A stretch of DNA of 64,000 bases. Source: Cristatella mucedo. Its lineage: Eukaryota; Bryozoa; Phylactolaemata; Cristatellidae. Below are positions 23,490-33,475 of the stretch, piece after piece. Below the pieces are notes generated by a model that was given only the letters and a program-made list of their open reading frames with translations, had not been told where the DNA came from and ran no database searches. The stretch lies in assembly GCA_009760855.2 (NCBI GenBank), contig WPIO01000100.1, positions 952,501 through 1,016,500 on the forward strand, given 5' to 3'. The position numbers and the translations under genes were made by a program. The first letter of the stretch is position 1; each line of letters begins with the position of its first letter.

Positions 23490-26286
23490 TAATAAAGTAA
23501 AATATCCTAAGCTAAAATGTATCTATTTTTCTTGTAAAAATTAATGACCAATCTACAAAGAAAATGAAATACAGTCATTGCACAAATTAAACAAAAAACT
23601 TTAAGTTTGGTCAAAACTGCAATTCAATTCGAATGTTATTATTGCTTGGTTTCAATAAGCATATGAAACTGTGGAGTAGTCATTATGCAGGTAAAGCATA
23701 CAATTTTTTAAATCCGTTCAAGTTTGACTACTTTTTTTGAGAGGAACCCGTGTTAAAAAAATATAATCACATAAGTGTAGTGATTAACGGAATCAGATGG
23801 ATTAACGGAATCAGAATCAGACCCATAGACTAAGCTCGGAACCCATAGCTTTACCAAAACGTAGTAAGCTTGTATCAAGCACACCAGAACTCTCACAAAA
23901 GCCCTATGAGTTTAATTCACTGCATAAGATTTCCTTCATCCTGAGATCAATAAGGTAATTACTGGCAAGATTTACATCGTTAGTGCAGTCTACGTTGGAA
24001 AGGGATGCAAATCCAAGCTTCAGCTCGCCTAAGCAGAAGTAACCTATGAAAGAGTTCTAAGAGTATCCAGATGTCTTCAGAATTCTGCGTGCTGAGCAAT
24101 TGACCGTGTTTTCTCACTCCCGGGACAATCTTGCTAATAAACACTCTCTTTAATGTCTGAAAGTTTGATGAGTTTTCTACCTCATACCTCTGCTTCTACT
24201 GTTTCAGATTAGCCATAAACTTTCTTCCTGTATTTCAGCAGCGTCCGGCCGAATTGATGACTCTAGGGACTTAAATATAGCAAATCAATTTATTCACACA
24301 GCCATACATTTTCACCAAGTAGGCCAAGCCATGAATGAATTCCCCACAGTCACACAGTTTTAAGAGAGGATTTTCTCTAAAAAAGTGAAACCTGCCATGA
24401 GTTAAATCATGCACCTCAAAATGTGTCATCAAGACAGCCAGCTAACTTCTGCGTGGTAGTGACAAAATTCATCTTGTCATTCTGATCTTGTTTCTTTACA
24501 AAAAGTATTTAAAACGCTTTGGTTCGCGCTGCTAGCACGTTGATGAGTTTGAAGACTTTCACATTACCAGCCTTCTTTCAGAATTGTTGGAAGTTTTTCA
24601 TGACAATTTAGAAAAAATTGGGTAGCAGAGTTCAGACCTGGGGAGTTCTTTTATTTATAATAATCGCAAATAAGGTGACATGCCCAGCAACGCATATGCT
24701 CGGTCTGCACACAGAGTACCAATATTTATTTCTCTGTCAGTCAAAGTTATTAGAAAAAACTATTCACCGCCTCCAATATTCCGATTGCCTTAACAGTTTC
24801 TTCCTTATACGCATACAAAATTCATTATTGCTAGCATCAGCATGAATGCAACGGATGAATACTAGGTGACTGCATTTAATGGACTTCCGTAGTTTTAACC
24901 AGTTAAATCCATAACATAACTGACTTTGCTGCATATTTCGCTTGTTTGCAGCACAGTGCTATAATTAGTCTCGATTATTCTGGATTGAATGGACTCGTTT
25001 GACAAAGGCACAGCTTCATGGTGTCCTCTACTGCGAGTTACAAACTAGCTCGATAATTTCTAGGCCAAATGGCTTTATCATGATCTGTCCAGTAGCATGT
25101 GGCTTCTTTCTGATTGCTAAATAAATTAGTGCCTCTTACGAAGCCTTGCGTCAAGGCTTCTGTGCTTGGCCAAATCCTAGTTTTGGTCAACTTCAAATTT
25201 TATCTAATCGAGTGAATACACTTTTAGGGTGTAAACATGTGAGCTGCTCCTTTAGCTTTGTTCGTTTGATGCTTCCATTAGTTGGACCTTTTCACGCATT
25301 AAATATCGTAGTTTTAGTATCTTATCACATTCAACGATTGAAGTAAGCCAAGGATATGTAAGCCTCATTGTATTTTCTTGTCTTCCAAATTTCAAAATTA
25401 GGTAGGCTTGCAAGACAAAAATCCAGTTTTTGAGATTGTTTCTGTTATTACTCATTAATTTCTTTCAACTAGAAACCATTCTTTTAATCGAAACCTGCCG
25501 CTCACGGATGTACGTCAACGAGTACAGTAGCATTCAGTGCAAACTTAAATAGTAATTGGATTACTCCAGTAACCAAAAATACATAAATAAAATCTGGTAT
25601 GCAGAAACTAAAATAGCAACAACCTTGATTTAAAATTTTTGTTAATTTAAATTCTAAAGCTGTTTGAATTTCAGAGACCCTTGAAGTCCTTCCATTGACC
25701 GCAAGATTGCCATGGACCACAAAGTTGCCACGAACCCAAGGTTTATTAGTTACCCCTGCTTTTCATGCTAAATAGCCTGCTATGCAAGCGGAGGCTAATT
25801 ACGCAAGCCGATGGAAAAGACTCGTCAGCATCCTCTAAAGTGACTGGTGCAACTCAATTTCGGAGAGCTTAGAAACTCTGTACCGAAGTGCATTGCACCG
25901 GGAGGCCTTTTCAGGCCCAAGCGAAACAGCGATTAGCGCCTTTTCTTACTTGGCGAGTCTGAAGCTGAGCCAAGAATGACACAACGCAAAGCTATTTTGT
26001 GCCCATCTTAAATAAAAATGTATGAATCCTATTTACGTTTTTCCCACGCCAAAAGGACTCTTCAGTGCTCCATAAAAAATGGCTGCATCTCAAAATGCAA
26101 TTCAGAGTAAGAATTTTAGTCGGCAGTTACGAATCGAAAGGGAGAACTACGGCAACTTTTTTAGTAGACAAGAAATCAAATTGTATGTATCTGATGGTTT
26201 ACAGCCAAGCCGATGATGCAAAGAAACGCCCCTGTACAGACAGTTATGAGTGAAATTGGTGGTTATGTCCTCTCAAATGGCACCCA
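23233..26286. other. AT-rich stretch with no supported gene
   Basis: A (TA)n run lies at 23450-23487. At 24700-24860 the plus frame reads SKLLEKTIHRLQYSDCLNSF, which recalls the RT segment SKLLEK-x-x-x-x-L of CR1/L2 LINEs. It may be a very old LINE relic. Elsewhere I see neither exons with splice signals nor repeat copies. Confidence 0.4.
23450..23487. repeat. (TA)n microsatellite
   Basis: An uninterrupted AT/TA dinucleotide run of about 38 bases. Confidence 0.95.
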
Positions 26287-26480
26287 GATAATAATAATAA
26301 TAGTAATAGTAATAATGCATTTGTATAACGCCCATGTAGAAAATAATCTGTTTTAGGAATTTTACAGTTGTAGCAAAGGAAGCATGATCGAATGGTTAGT
26401 GGCCACATGATCAGTGTGCAGCAAGCATAACATGATTAGAAGTGACATGCATAGGGTCAGCATGCAAATGCGATCAATCA
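26287..26480 (-). mobile_element. LINE family A 3'-end fragment
   Basis: ATAATAATAATAGTAATAG tail, a decayed hairpin (ATAACGCCCATGTAGAAAAT), then 3' UTR with GTGACATGCATAGGGTCAGC. Confidence 0.65.
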
Positions 26481-27343
26481 GTAGCAACCTCAGTAGGTAT
26501 GACGCATGTATAAGACGCATGACACTATAGCAGCTTGTCGATAGTTAATTGTTGCACATGGGCAGTATTTGCATTGGTCATGAGGTTAGCTAGTAATACT
26601 GTTGCAATACCCTTGCCGGTAAGTTACCTGAAATCTACTAAGACTAACCAGATCTATGAGACGTGATTTTGTTCCCTTCCTTACTCTTCCTGTGAAAGAA
26701 GGAAGGGTGCATGCACTTACAGCACCCCAGCAGCCACCTTCAGCTGCCTTCACTTAAAAGCCAGGTTAACACTACCGGTTTTTTTTGTCTTGCATCGGGG
26801 CTTGCTTCGTCTGTTGTAGCTTAATAATCGACGCATTACACGAGCCCTCCCCCATTCATGAGACACTAAAACCACTTGTTATTAGGAATCACGAGAGACA
26901 TGAGGCGATGGATGGGCAGTGAAGTCGTGGCGAAAATGTTGAAATTGACCAGGAAGCCATTGACAAAGCCTGGCTGGTAATATTAATAATAATAATAATG
27001 TACTTGATAAAGCGCCCTCAGAGAACTTAATCTCTTTCTAGGCGCTTTACATTAGCTGCAAAGGGAAATGCAGGCAACTATCCATGATACGAGTATCCGG
27101 ATACGTCGACAAAGTTAGCTCAAGCAAGACGATGTCTTCTGTGAGCTGCAGCTACAGTGGTAAACTTTGCAACCAATAACTAACGAATATTTTACATGAT
27201 TAGAACTACACCTTCTGAAGGAGAATCTCGTCTAGACTACAAGGCATAAAGTGCTGCAATTGAAAACGAGTACTTTTCATAGCGTAGGCCTTTACTCCCG
27301 CCCGATTACGAGCCTGCGATCCAAATGTCGCCAATAGCCAGTA
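26481..27343. other. no gene seen; short LINE tail inside
   Basis: Unassigned sequence. A well-preserved family A hairpin and tail on the minus strand, without coding sequence, lies at 26982-27075 (TAATAATAATAATGTACTTG, then the GCGCCC to GGCGCT stem). Confidence 0.45.
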
Positions 27344-28032
27344 GTAATAATAATAATAATAATATTGCACTTGATAAAGCGCCCTCAGAGAACTTAATCT
27401 CTTTCTAGGCGCTTTACATTTGCTGCAAAGTGATACGCAATAGAATAGTAAGTAAAATCATGCTTGAAAAACAAACAAAATGAATAGCATGGTTAGGGGT
27501 TACATGCACTGGGTCAGCATGCAAATGTGGTTAGTGGCAGCATGAACAGTGTCAGCACGCATAAGCACATCGAGGACGAATCACAAGGACCCACTAAATG
27601 CTGTCCTAAATAGGTATGTTTTTAAGTTTCTTTTAAATGTGGTCAGGTCAGGGGATGTTCTGATGCAGGTCGGGAGGGAGTTCCAGGCTGTGGGAGCATA
27701 CGAGCTAAATGCACGGTCTCCAAAGGATTTAAGGTTTGTACGAGGTATTTGTAGACTGTTGGATTCCGAAAAGCGAGTGGTACGATGCTTGGCCTGATGG
27801 GGTAGTATATCTGAAAGATAGGCTGGAGCCATAGAATGAAGAGACCTAAAAGTGAGCGACAAAACCTTGAAGTCAATACGTTGCTTGACTGGTAACCAGT
27901 GCAGGTCGGCGAGAAGTGGAGTAATGTGGCAACTGCGACGCTCACGACAGACAAGCCTAGCTGCAGAGTTTTGCACCAGCTGCAATCGCCTGATCGCACA
28001 TGCTGGTAGGCCAGTAAGCAGCGAGTTGCAGT
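27344..28032 (-). mobile_element. young LINE family A copy, 5' truncated
   Basis: A well-preserved 3' portion. It has a TAATAATAATAATAATATT tail, a perfect hairpin at 27378-27413, the 3' UTR, and an open C-terminal frame at 27581-27985 (LQ-NSAARLVCRERRSCHIT, LLADLHWLPVKQRIDFKVL, FGDRAFSSYAPTAWNSLPT). It stops abruptly at 28032 inside the CAIRRL-coding region, followed by TAATATAATTAATAGTAATA. It is nearly identical to 5758-6222 and 46115-46519. Confidence 0.85.
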
Positions 28033-28194
28033 AATATAATTAATAGTAATAATAATAACAATGATAATGTGTAATTATGATAACAACTCATCACTTGGAT
28101 ATTTGCCATGATATACTATTACCTCCCTCCAGTCTCAACGCCCGTGTGGCAGACATCGGGATCTAAATGTTGACCAGTTTCTTTTTAACTTTCG

Positions 28195-28290
28195 ATGAAC
28201 TCCCTTTGCAGCAAATATAAAGCGCCTAGAAAGAGATTAAGTTCTCTGAGGGCGCTTTATCAAGTGTATTATTATTATCATTATTATCAA
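28195..28290 (+). mobile_element. LINE family A 3'-end fragment
   Basis: TCCCTTTGCAGCAAATATAA, a perfect hairpin at 28221-28256 (AGCGCC pairs with GGCGCT, AGAGA with TCTCT), then a TATTATTATTATCATTATTA tail. Confidence 0.8.
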
Positions 28291-28356
28291 TAAAACCTAA
28301 AAGAACGGCAAATAAGTGACTCGGGTCTTACAATTTGAGGCGCAAAAGTGCTACCA

Positions 28357-28492
28357 CCTGGTTTGGTCTAGCGGTTAAGGTGCTCGCCCCGACCAAGGTC
28401 TGACTGAGGTCGTGGGCTCGAGCCCCGAGGCATATGTGAAGCGCCTGAATAGAGATTAAGTTCTCTTGGGGCGCTATATGAATGAATTATAT
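28357..28492 (+). mobile_element. SINE S2 (tRNA head plus LINE A hairpin tail)
   Basis: An RNA polymerase III-type head with box A TGGTCTAGCGG (28364-28374) and box B GGCTCGAGCCC (28415-28425). The family A LINE hairpin (GCGCCTGAATAGAGATTAAG to GGGGCGCT, about 28440-28475) follows, then an ATGAATGAATTA tail. Sharing a 3' hairpin with the local LINE is the known arrangement for SINEs mobilised by a partner LINE. A minus copy is at 21682-21821. Confidence 0.85.
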
Positions 28493-28829
28493 TTCATGTG
28501 CCCTCATAATTTAGGTGTTCTCTTAAGACAAGTGCACAATTCTGAAATATTGTATGTAGGAAAACGCCTTCACAGGGGGCGATCATGTTCGATTCCTATC
28601 CGTGAATAGGACTACAATTAGAGCAGCGGCCGTTAACGTGTAATCAGGTGGATGGTTTTCTCTAGACTGGATTATCGGAGCGGATTAATGTTGGCAGTGA
28701 CACCGAAGTAAAGCCATTTAGCGCCTACCGGCGGCGATGAATGAGGCCGGACAGTTGGCTATTGAAACCGACAAACTCGGGAGCTGCTTTGGCTCCCGGT
28801 TGATCAACAGATGTAGAGTGAAATTCTAA
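28493..28829. other. no gene seen
   Basis: Unassigned. A short tRNA-like CGATCATGTTCGATTCCTAT near 28580 is isolated and lacks a matching box A. Confidence 0.4.
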
Positions 28830-29200
28830 AAGTGACCGACGACTTGGCTCCTCACCTGGCTGAACTGTTGCACCAAGTTTCCCCACCTCGTGCCCTCAGG
28901 TCTACTCCTCCGGACAATAAATTAGCGGAATAGTTCTCTCCCTTAGAGAGAGAGAGAGCTATTTTAGAGAGAGAACTATTTTATTTCTGATATTACTGAT
29001 TTTTTTCTCTCTGTCTCACTAAGCCGGTGAAACGATGCTGAGTTATGCGAGTCCTAAACTGGGGAACTTAATTCCCGTGATAATTCTTATGCGACGACCT
29101 TTGCCTTTGGCTGCCGACCTCGGCACAACATCTCTAGCCAGTCTGCACTCCAACTTCTCTAGTACTTGCTTACTCAAATGTCCTGACTCAGCTACACTGT
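28830..29200 (+). mobile_element. LINE family B, decayed
   Basis: TGGCTCCTCACCTGGCTGAA, CTCGTGCCCTCAGGTCTACT and GCGAGTCCTAAACTGGGGAA match the C-terminal domain of family B. The copy carries an AG-rich inverted repeat at 28929-28980 that is absent from other copies. Confidence 0.6.
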
Positions 29201-29460
29201 TTTTCATTGCTATCTTAAAAGGTAATCTGTTGGTAGCCAAATGCACACGGCAAGCCGCTAAGGCATTGGGTGGGCCGTAGAAAACTATCGGGAATAGCGC
29301 CGCTTTGTGCCGGTCAAGTTAAAGACGGAGAGGTTTTTCTGAAAGTCAATTTTTGTGTCTGCCTGTTGCTTCTCGGCCACTGGTATGTGCCCCGCTCTCG
29401 GCAGGTGGTTGGGCGGTTGGCTCGGTGCGGCCTTTGATGTGGGCGGATGTTTGGGCGGTC
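29201..29460. other. host sequence left of the virus-like insert
   Basis: GC-richer host-like sequence. The block TGGGCGGTTGG near 29410 also occurs at 58717 inside an S1-type SINE relic, so this may be a SINE remnant. It ends in the 15-bp repeat at 29430-29444, and the AT-rich composition starts at about 29461. Confidence 0.5.
29430..29444. repeat. 15-bp direct repeat, left copy
   Basis: GCCTTTGATGTGGGC, identical to 38403-38417. It lies about 16 bases outside the visible start of the AT-rich insert. It may be a target-site duplication, or a shared repeat used in recombination. Confidence 0.5.
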
Positions 29461-30183
29461 ATTTCTAGATCTACTACAAATGATGGAGATATTGATATGA
29501 ATAATTTTAGAATAGTAGATCTTGCTAATCCTATAAATCCTAGTGATGCAGCGAGGAAGGATTATACTGATACTAAATTACCACTTACTGGTGGAACCAT
29601 TAGAGGACATCTAGCTGTAAATGGTGGTATTAGAACTACAGTTTCATATGATGGTGGAAATCCAGACTTAGATTATACTGTTCCTAATAAGAAGTATATT
29701 GATGACAACTTTCTTAATTTACATGGTGGAACAGTTAATGGTAATTTAGACGTGCAAAATAATTGTATTAGAATTGTAAATGATCCTGTTAATCCAACTG
29801 ACGGTGTTAATCTTGGTTATCTAAATAAAGTATCAGATGGAAATGTTGCAAAAATTATATTTAGTGGAATAATAGATTCATCACGATCAACAAATGTTTA
29901 TGGAACGAACTATCAAGGAAAATGGAAAACTACCTCTGACTTTATCAATCTCCCTACAAGATCTTTATTTGTAATTTCAACGATGTATGGTGCTCCAGAT
30001 GGTTCACTAAGAATGTTAATTCCTCTTCCACCAGCTGGAACAAATGCTAGTTATTCATTACAATTATTTGGAAGTTATATTATTGATTCAAATAACAGAT
30101 TAGTAGAAGGTTCACCAATTATATCTGGACAAGATTTATTTGATAAAACAATAACTGTTACTGTTTATATAGCAATATATTAA
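29461..30183 (+). CDS. tail-fibre-like repeat protein 1, 5' partial
   Basis: Open to the stop at 30181-30183. The first internal Met is at 29497. At least three repeats are visible, of the phage-fibre form hydrophobic-NL-x-DP-x-N-x-x-D, then a Lys/Tyr/Val-Asp end and a GG-T-x-x-G-x-L-x-V segment: NNFRIVDLANPINPSDAARK, GGTIRGHLAVNG, GGTVNGNLDVQNN, IVNDPVNPTDGVNLGYLNK. After about residue 120 of the viral part a non-repeat C-terminal domain of roughly 110 residues follows, which could be a receptor-binding or trimerising knob. The frame extends leftward into host DNA (to 29353), so the native 5' end is missing. By analogy with fibre proteins it would be a virion surface fibre. The exact role is inferred. 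Confidence 0.7.
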   Translation: MSRSTTNDGDIDMNNFRIVDLANPINPSDAARKDYTDTKLPLTGGTIRGHLAVNGGIRTTVSYDGGNPDLDYTVPNKKYIDDNFLNLHGGTVNGNLDVQNNCIRIVNDPVNPTDGVNLGYLNKVSDGNVAKIIFSGIIDSSRSTNVYGTNYQGKWKTTSDFINLPTRSLFVISTMYGAPDGSLRMLIPLPPAGTNASYSLQLFGSYIIDSNNRLVEGSPIISGQDLFDKTITVTVYIAIY

Positions 30184-30184
30184 A

Positions 30185-31426
30185 ATGCTTTCTAAAAAAG
30201 ATTTAAAAATGGGTGGAACATTAGATTTTGCATCAAAGAAAATAATAAATCTTGGAAAAACTGTTGATACATTAGAAACAGTTAATAAAGCGTTTGCTGA
30301 TAACAGTTATCTAAGAAAAGATTCTGACCAACATATAACTGGTAATTTATCTGCAAACTCGAAAAAACATGTAAGAATATCAGATCCTGTCAATGGAAGA
30401 GATGTTGCAACAAAAAAATGTGTTGATACAAAAACAGGAATGTATAAACAAGATGAAACATTAAATGGAAATGTAAGTGTTGAAAGACTAATAATGAATA
30501 GAAGAGAAGCAAATTTTAAAAATTATTCTCCAATTGATATAATTGCGAATAAGTACATACATCATTTCTATTTGAAATGTGGAAGCTTACCATTTGCTAG
30601 AAAATTTATAAGTAATACTGGTTTTATTGGATATTGGGGCAATTTAACTGCAAACAGTGTGAATGATATCGGTACACCAACACAAGCATTTTCTTCTTCT
30701 ACTAATGGACATCAAGTTTTAGCAAAGCTATCAGATGTTAACTTAAAAAAGCCAACATACTCCAGAATTCAAATAAAAATTAAAGATATTGATAAGACAA
30801 CTAATGGAGTTATTAATGATATTGATATTGAAACTAGATATATGACATATAATAGAGCAAATATTAATAATTCATTTTTATTAAAAGATTATAATAGAAC
30901 AAGAGTAAACTAAAGAGTTGTAGTTTTAGGAATTAGTAAAAGTGTAAAAAAATTCGATAGTGATATCTTGTTTTCAAAATGTAACTATAAATTTAATTCT
31001 CCAAATCGATATTCTTCTGATTTACTTAATATAAAGTATTATAATATTGAAAATAATGATATGTTAGTATTAAGTGAATTCATGTTAAATTTAACCATTT
31101 TCAATAGAGTAAAAACAAAAACAATTGCTTTCAATCTTATTTATCCTGTTTTGAATTATGGAACTATTTCAACACCAAGTGATTTGGATTATATTGAGAT
31201 TTTGTTAGTTAATGGTGTAAAGTATTCAAAATCATCACAAAATATGTCTTCATATAAATATGATAGTGCGACAGATGAATGGTCTTCAGGTAGTGGTTTA
31301 ACTTATATTGGTGGTTATATAGATGAAATGCCTCCTGCAGCTGCAGGTGGTATTATATATCAAACACCTACAACTGGATATGATCCTGCAACAGATACAC
31401 TTCCTGAAACAGATACACCTATTTAA
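30185..31426 (+). pseudogene. tail-fibre-like repeat protein 2, one internal stop
   Basis: Starts one base after the stop of gene 1, with ATATATTAAAATG at 30175-30187. The N-terminal part repeats the fibre units (MGGTLDFASKKIINLGKTVD, ITGNLSANSKKHVRISDPVN, LNGNVSVERLIMN). A TAA at 30911-30913 interrupts the frame, and the same frame then stays open from 30914 to 31426. Without that stop it would be about 413 codons, so this is one nonsense mutation and not two genes. The C-terminal third is non-repetitive and ends in a Gly/Pro/Thr-rich, acidic tail (YIGGYIDEMPPAAAGG, DTLPETDTPI). It probably encodes a second fibre or spike subunit. Confidence 0.7.
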
Positions 31427-31800
31427 ATCTTCCAATCCATAGACTTTTTAATCAATTCTTCAGGTGTATCAAAACTTTTTCCTACTTCTTTCATTTGTTT
31501 AGTTAGTTCTATTTTTTAGAGTAAGCTTTAGATCTCATACTGTTTATATTTTCTATTTTTAAGTCTTTAAGTAACTCTTTAAAGATTTAACCCTCTAACT
31601 TTAGAAAATATATGTGCTATTTTTGGATCAGATTGATTAATTCTAACTGCTTTAAATTCTAATACTAGTTTTACAGCATCTAACAAAGTTGATCCGATCT
31701 CTTCTACTCTACCCATTGGATATGAACAGATTTTAAAGTTTGAATGCTGCTGCCCTTGTGCTTCTTCAAGACAGTCTTTACTTCTTGTCTCAATGTTTAT
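31423..31800 (-). pseudogene. small viral gene 1, start lost and frame broken
   Basis: Begins behind the shared gene-start signature (TATATAGAAAATA at 31798-31810), but the expected ATG reads ATA. The first roughly 65 codons are open, with the segment MGRVEEIGSTLLDAVKLVLE, and end at a TAA near 31595. The rest continues in another frame (TKQMKEVGKSFDTPEELIKK) to a stop at 31423-31425 that overlaps the stop of the convergent fibre gene. I do not recognise the family. The sequence looks helical and charged. Confidence 0.5.
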
Positions 31801-31841
31801 TTTCTATATATTTCTTTTATATTTTATTTAAATTAATTAAA

Positions 31842-32306
31842 CTACACTTGAGATAGTGCTACCTCTGCTGCTTTTTGTTTTGCACTCTTACCATCAGTAA
31901 TGCTTGGTAGAACTGCATAACACTCATCTTTAACAATTCCAGTGATATCAGGTTTAACACCATATACTCCAGATATGACTGTAGATATTGAGGGAAGTTG
32001 TGTTGCAATCCAAGTCATATAATCAGCAATCTCACTAGGATCATCTAGGATAGCATCGACTTTAGATCTAACTCTTTCCTCGAGACCTGATAAAACTTCA
32101 GATTGACCTGCAGTAATAATCTTTTGTGCTTCAACATCTGCTTCATCAAGATAGAATTTATTAACAGATGTATCGGTCATAACTGAAATATCAGAACTGA
32201 GTTGCTGTTCGTCATATGCTGTCATTCTTGACCTAACAAGATAATCAAGATACGATTTAAGTGCTACTGCAGTAGTTGCTAGCATTGGGTCAGTAACTTC
32301 TTCCAT
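31842..32306 (-). CDS. small viral gene 2, 154 aa, unrecognised
   Basis: An open frame with a clear start: TATAGGAAATGGA places the ATG immediately after the signature. Predicted mostly helical and acidic, with no Cys and no membrane segment. Features include a central SEVLSGLEERVRSKVDAILD stretch and a C-terminal KSAKQKAAEVALSQV end. The start lies inside the end of gene 3 (overlap 32290-32306), typical of compact viral genomes. No function can be assigned. It is the longest intact small gene of the cluster, so a structural or scaffold role is possible, but I have no evidence for it. Confidence 0.6.
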   Translation of the reverse strand: MEEVTDPMLATTAVALKSYLDYLVRSRMTAYDEQQLSSDISVMTDTSVNKFYLDEADVEAQKIITAGQSEVLSGLEERVRSKVDAILDDPSEIADYMTWIATQLPSISTVISGVYGVKPDITGIVKDECYAVLPSITDGKSAKQKAAEVALSQV

Positions 32307-32559
32307 TTCCTATAGAATAATAAAAAATAAAAGGAGTTAATAAATAAATACTATTGTAAATATAATTTGAAAAACCGTCATGCTCATCTATTTCATTATA
32401 CAGAATACTCATTTTAAGTAACTTTTCTTTAATTGAATCAGTTAGTTTACAAATATAAGGATATAAGTTTTTATCATCACTGACATTAAAAATTCTCATA
32501 CAAAGTGTACCTGCATATATTCTAACACGTTTATTATATAGCATTTTTTCAATATCCAT
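32290..32559 (-). CDS. small viral gene 3, 89 aa, MD-start family
   Basis: Starts MDIEKMLYNKRVRIYAGTLC after ATATAGAAAATGGAT. It shares with genes 4, 5, 6 and 7 the pattern M-D-hydrophobic near the start, a Cys/Leu-rich helix about 20 residues in, and a later amphipathic helix (YICKLTDSIKEKLLKMSILY here). Its C-terminal part is Tyr/Ile-rich and overlaps gene 2. It may be a diverged member of a small paralogous family. Function unknown. Confidence 0.55.
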   Translation of the reverse strand: MDIEKMLYNKRVRIYAGTLCMRIFNVSDDKNLYPYICKLTDSIKEKLLKMSILYNEIDEHDGFSNYIYNSIYLLTPFIFYYSIGNGRSY

Positions 32560-32570
32560 TTTCTATATAA

Positions 32571-32821
32571 TTACAAACCAAAACTATCTTCTAAATTTTT
32601 AATTGCTTTTCTATTATTTACACAAAAATCACAATATTTCGTAAGTTCTTCATCTAATCTCTCACTTTCATTCCAAATATCAAAAGTGAAGTAATCCGTG
32701 AATCATTCAATGTTAAAATGAAGTCATGAAATTTATAAGAACTAAATTTTCTATCATGCATATATTTTAAAACATCCAAAGTTTGTTTGCAACATATAAT
32801 TCTTAATATTCTTACGTCCAT
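32571..32821 (-). pseudogene. small viral gene 4, frame broken
   Basis: Starts MDVRILRIICCKQTLDVLKY directly behind AATATATAGATGG. The first frame ends at a TAG after VRD. The continuation in the neighbouring frame reads LDEELTKYCDFCVNNRKAIK and ends at 32571-32573, so an indel has split one gene of about 80 codons. The N-terminus resembles gene 5 (MDVSRILSCEQSREMAVKIC). It contains a CDFC pair. Confidence 0.5.
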
Positions 32822-32856
32822 CTATATATTACTTATAAAATTTGCTTAATTAATCA

Positions 32857-33117
32857 CTACTCCTGTTTTTTTGGTGTTTTGGATTTTTTATTTGCCTCTT
32901 CAAGCATGTAATTAATCTTACTACGACTTTCCATTAGTTTATCGCATGTATCACATATATCTATAAGAATACTAATATAAGAACTATCAATATCTGGAAT
33001 GAGTTTGTCTAGTGAATGTTTAACTATATGTTGACCTTGGCCTTTAAGTTTTTGAAGACAGATTTTTACTGCCATTTCTCTAGATTGTTCACAACTTAAA
33101 ATTCTTGAGACATCCAT
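32857..33117 (-). CDS. small viral gene 5, 86 aa, MD-start family
   Basis: Intact frame starting MDVSRILSCEQSREMAVKIC, preceded by TATATAGAAAATGGATG, the best copy of the gene-start signature. The middle reads SYISILIDICDTCDKLMESR, comparable to KFIDILLEIRKYKKEL in gene 6. The C-terminus is Lys-rich (EEANKKSKTPKKQE). Probably a small helical protein and a paralogue of genes 4, 6 and 7. Function unknown. Confidence 0.6.
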   Translation of the reverse strand: MDVSRILSCEQSREMAVKICLQKLKGQGQHIVKHSLDKLIPDIDSSYISILIDICDTCDKLMESRSKINYMLEEANKKSKTPKKQE

Positions 33118-33128
33118 TTTCTATATAT
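33115..33128 (-). promoter_or_regulatory. gene-start signature TATATAGAAAATGG (best copy of ten)
   Basis: A TATA-like core is joined to the start codon by 2-5 bases. It occurs on the minus strand at about 31798-31810, 32304-32316, 32557-32570, 32819-32831, 33115-33128, 33374-33386, 33678-33690, 33983-33994 and 34160-34171. A looser plus-strand form, ATATATTAAAATG, is at 30175-30187. Most are followed by GA, giving Met-Asp or Met-Glu starts. The polymerase start near 38135 lacks it. A TATA core this close to the ATG suggests very short leaders, as in late genes of some DNA viruses. That reading is inference; the repetition is seen directly. Confidence 0.65.
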
Positions 33129-33154
33129 GAAAAAATAATTTTATTTAATTGAAA

Positions 33155-33376
33155 TTATATTTGTGTGTGTACTACTAAACGAAACAACTCTTTTTTGTAT
33201 TTTCTAATCTCAAGAAGAATGTCAATAAATTTTGGGTCTAATTCTTTTAAAACAGTATAGACTTCTGATTTATGAAACGCTTTTTCATGATATTTACCTA
33301 ATATACGTTGACAAATAGAAAGTATTTCATTTCCATCATCTTTTAAAATCTTTTCAAATTTTCTATCAAAGTCTAT
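33155..33376 (-). pseudogene. small viral gene 6, start codon lost
   Basis: An open frame of about 73 codons whose first codon after GTATAGAAA is ATA in place of ATG; the next residues (DFDRKFEKILKDDGNEILSI) match the intact start of gene 7. The later segment SEVYTVLKELDPKFIDILLE is nearly the same as in gene 7, so the two are tandem duplicates. It could be translated from a non-ATG codon, but start loss by mutation is simpler. Confidence 0.5.
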
Positions 33377-33475
33377 TTTCTATACAAAGATACAAATTTT
33401 TATTTAATTTAAATCTTCAGGTCCAATTCTACGTATTAAAACTGGATTTGCTCTAAAAATATGTGTGTGTGGCAC

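Noticed and set aside
28560-28620. Possible tRNA or SINE box B
   Set aside because: Isolated GTTCGATTCC-like match without box A or cloverleaf arms.
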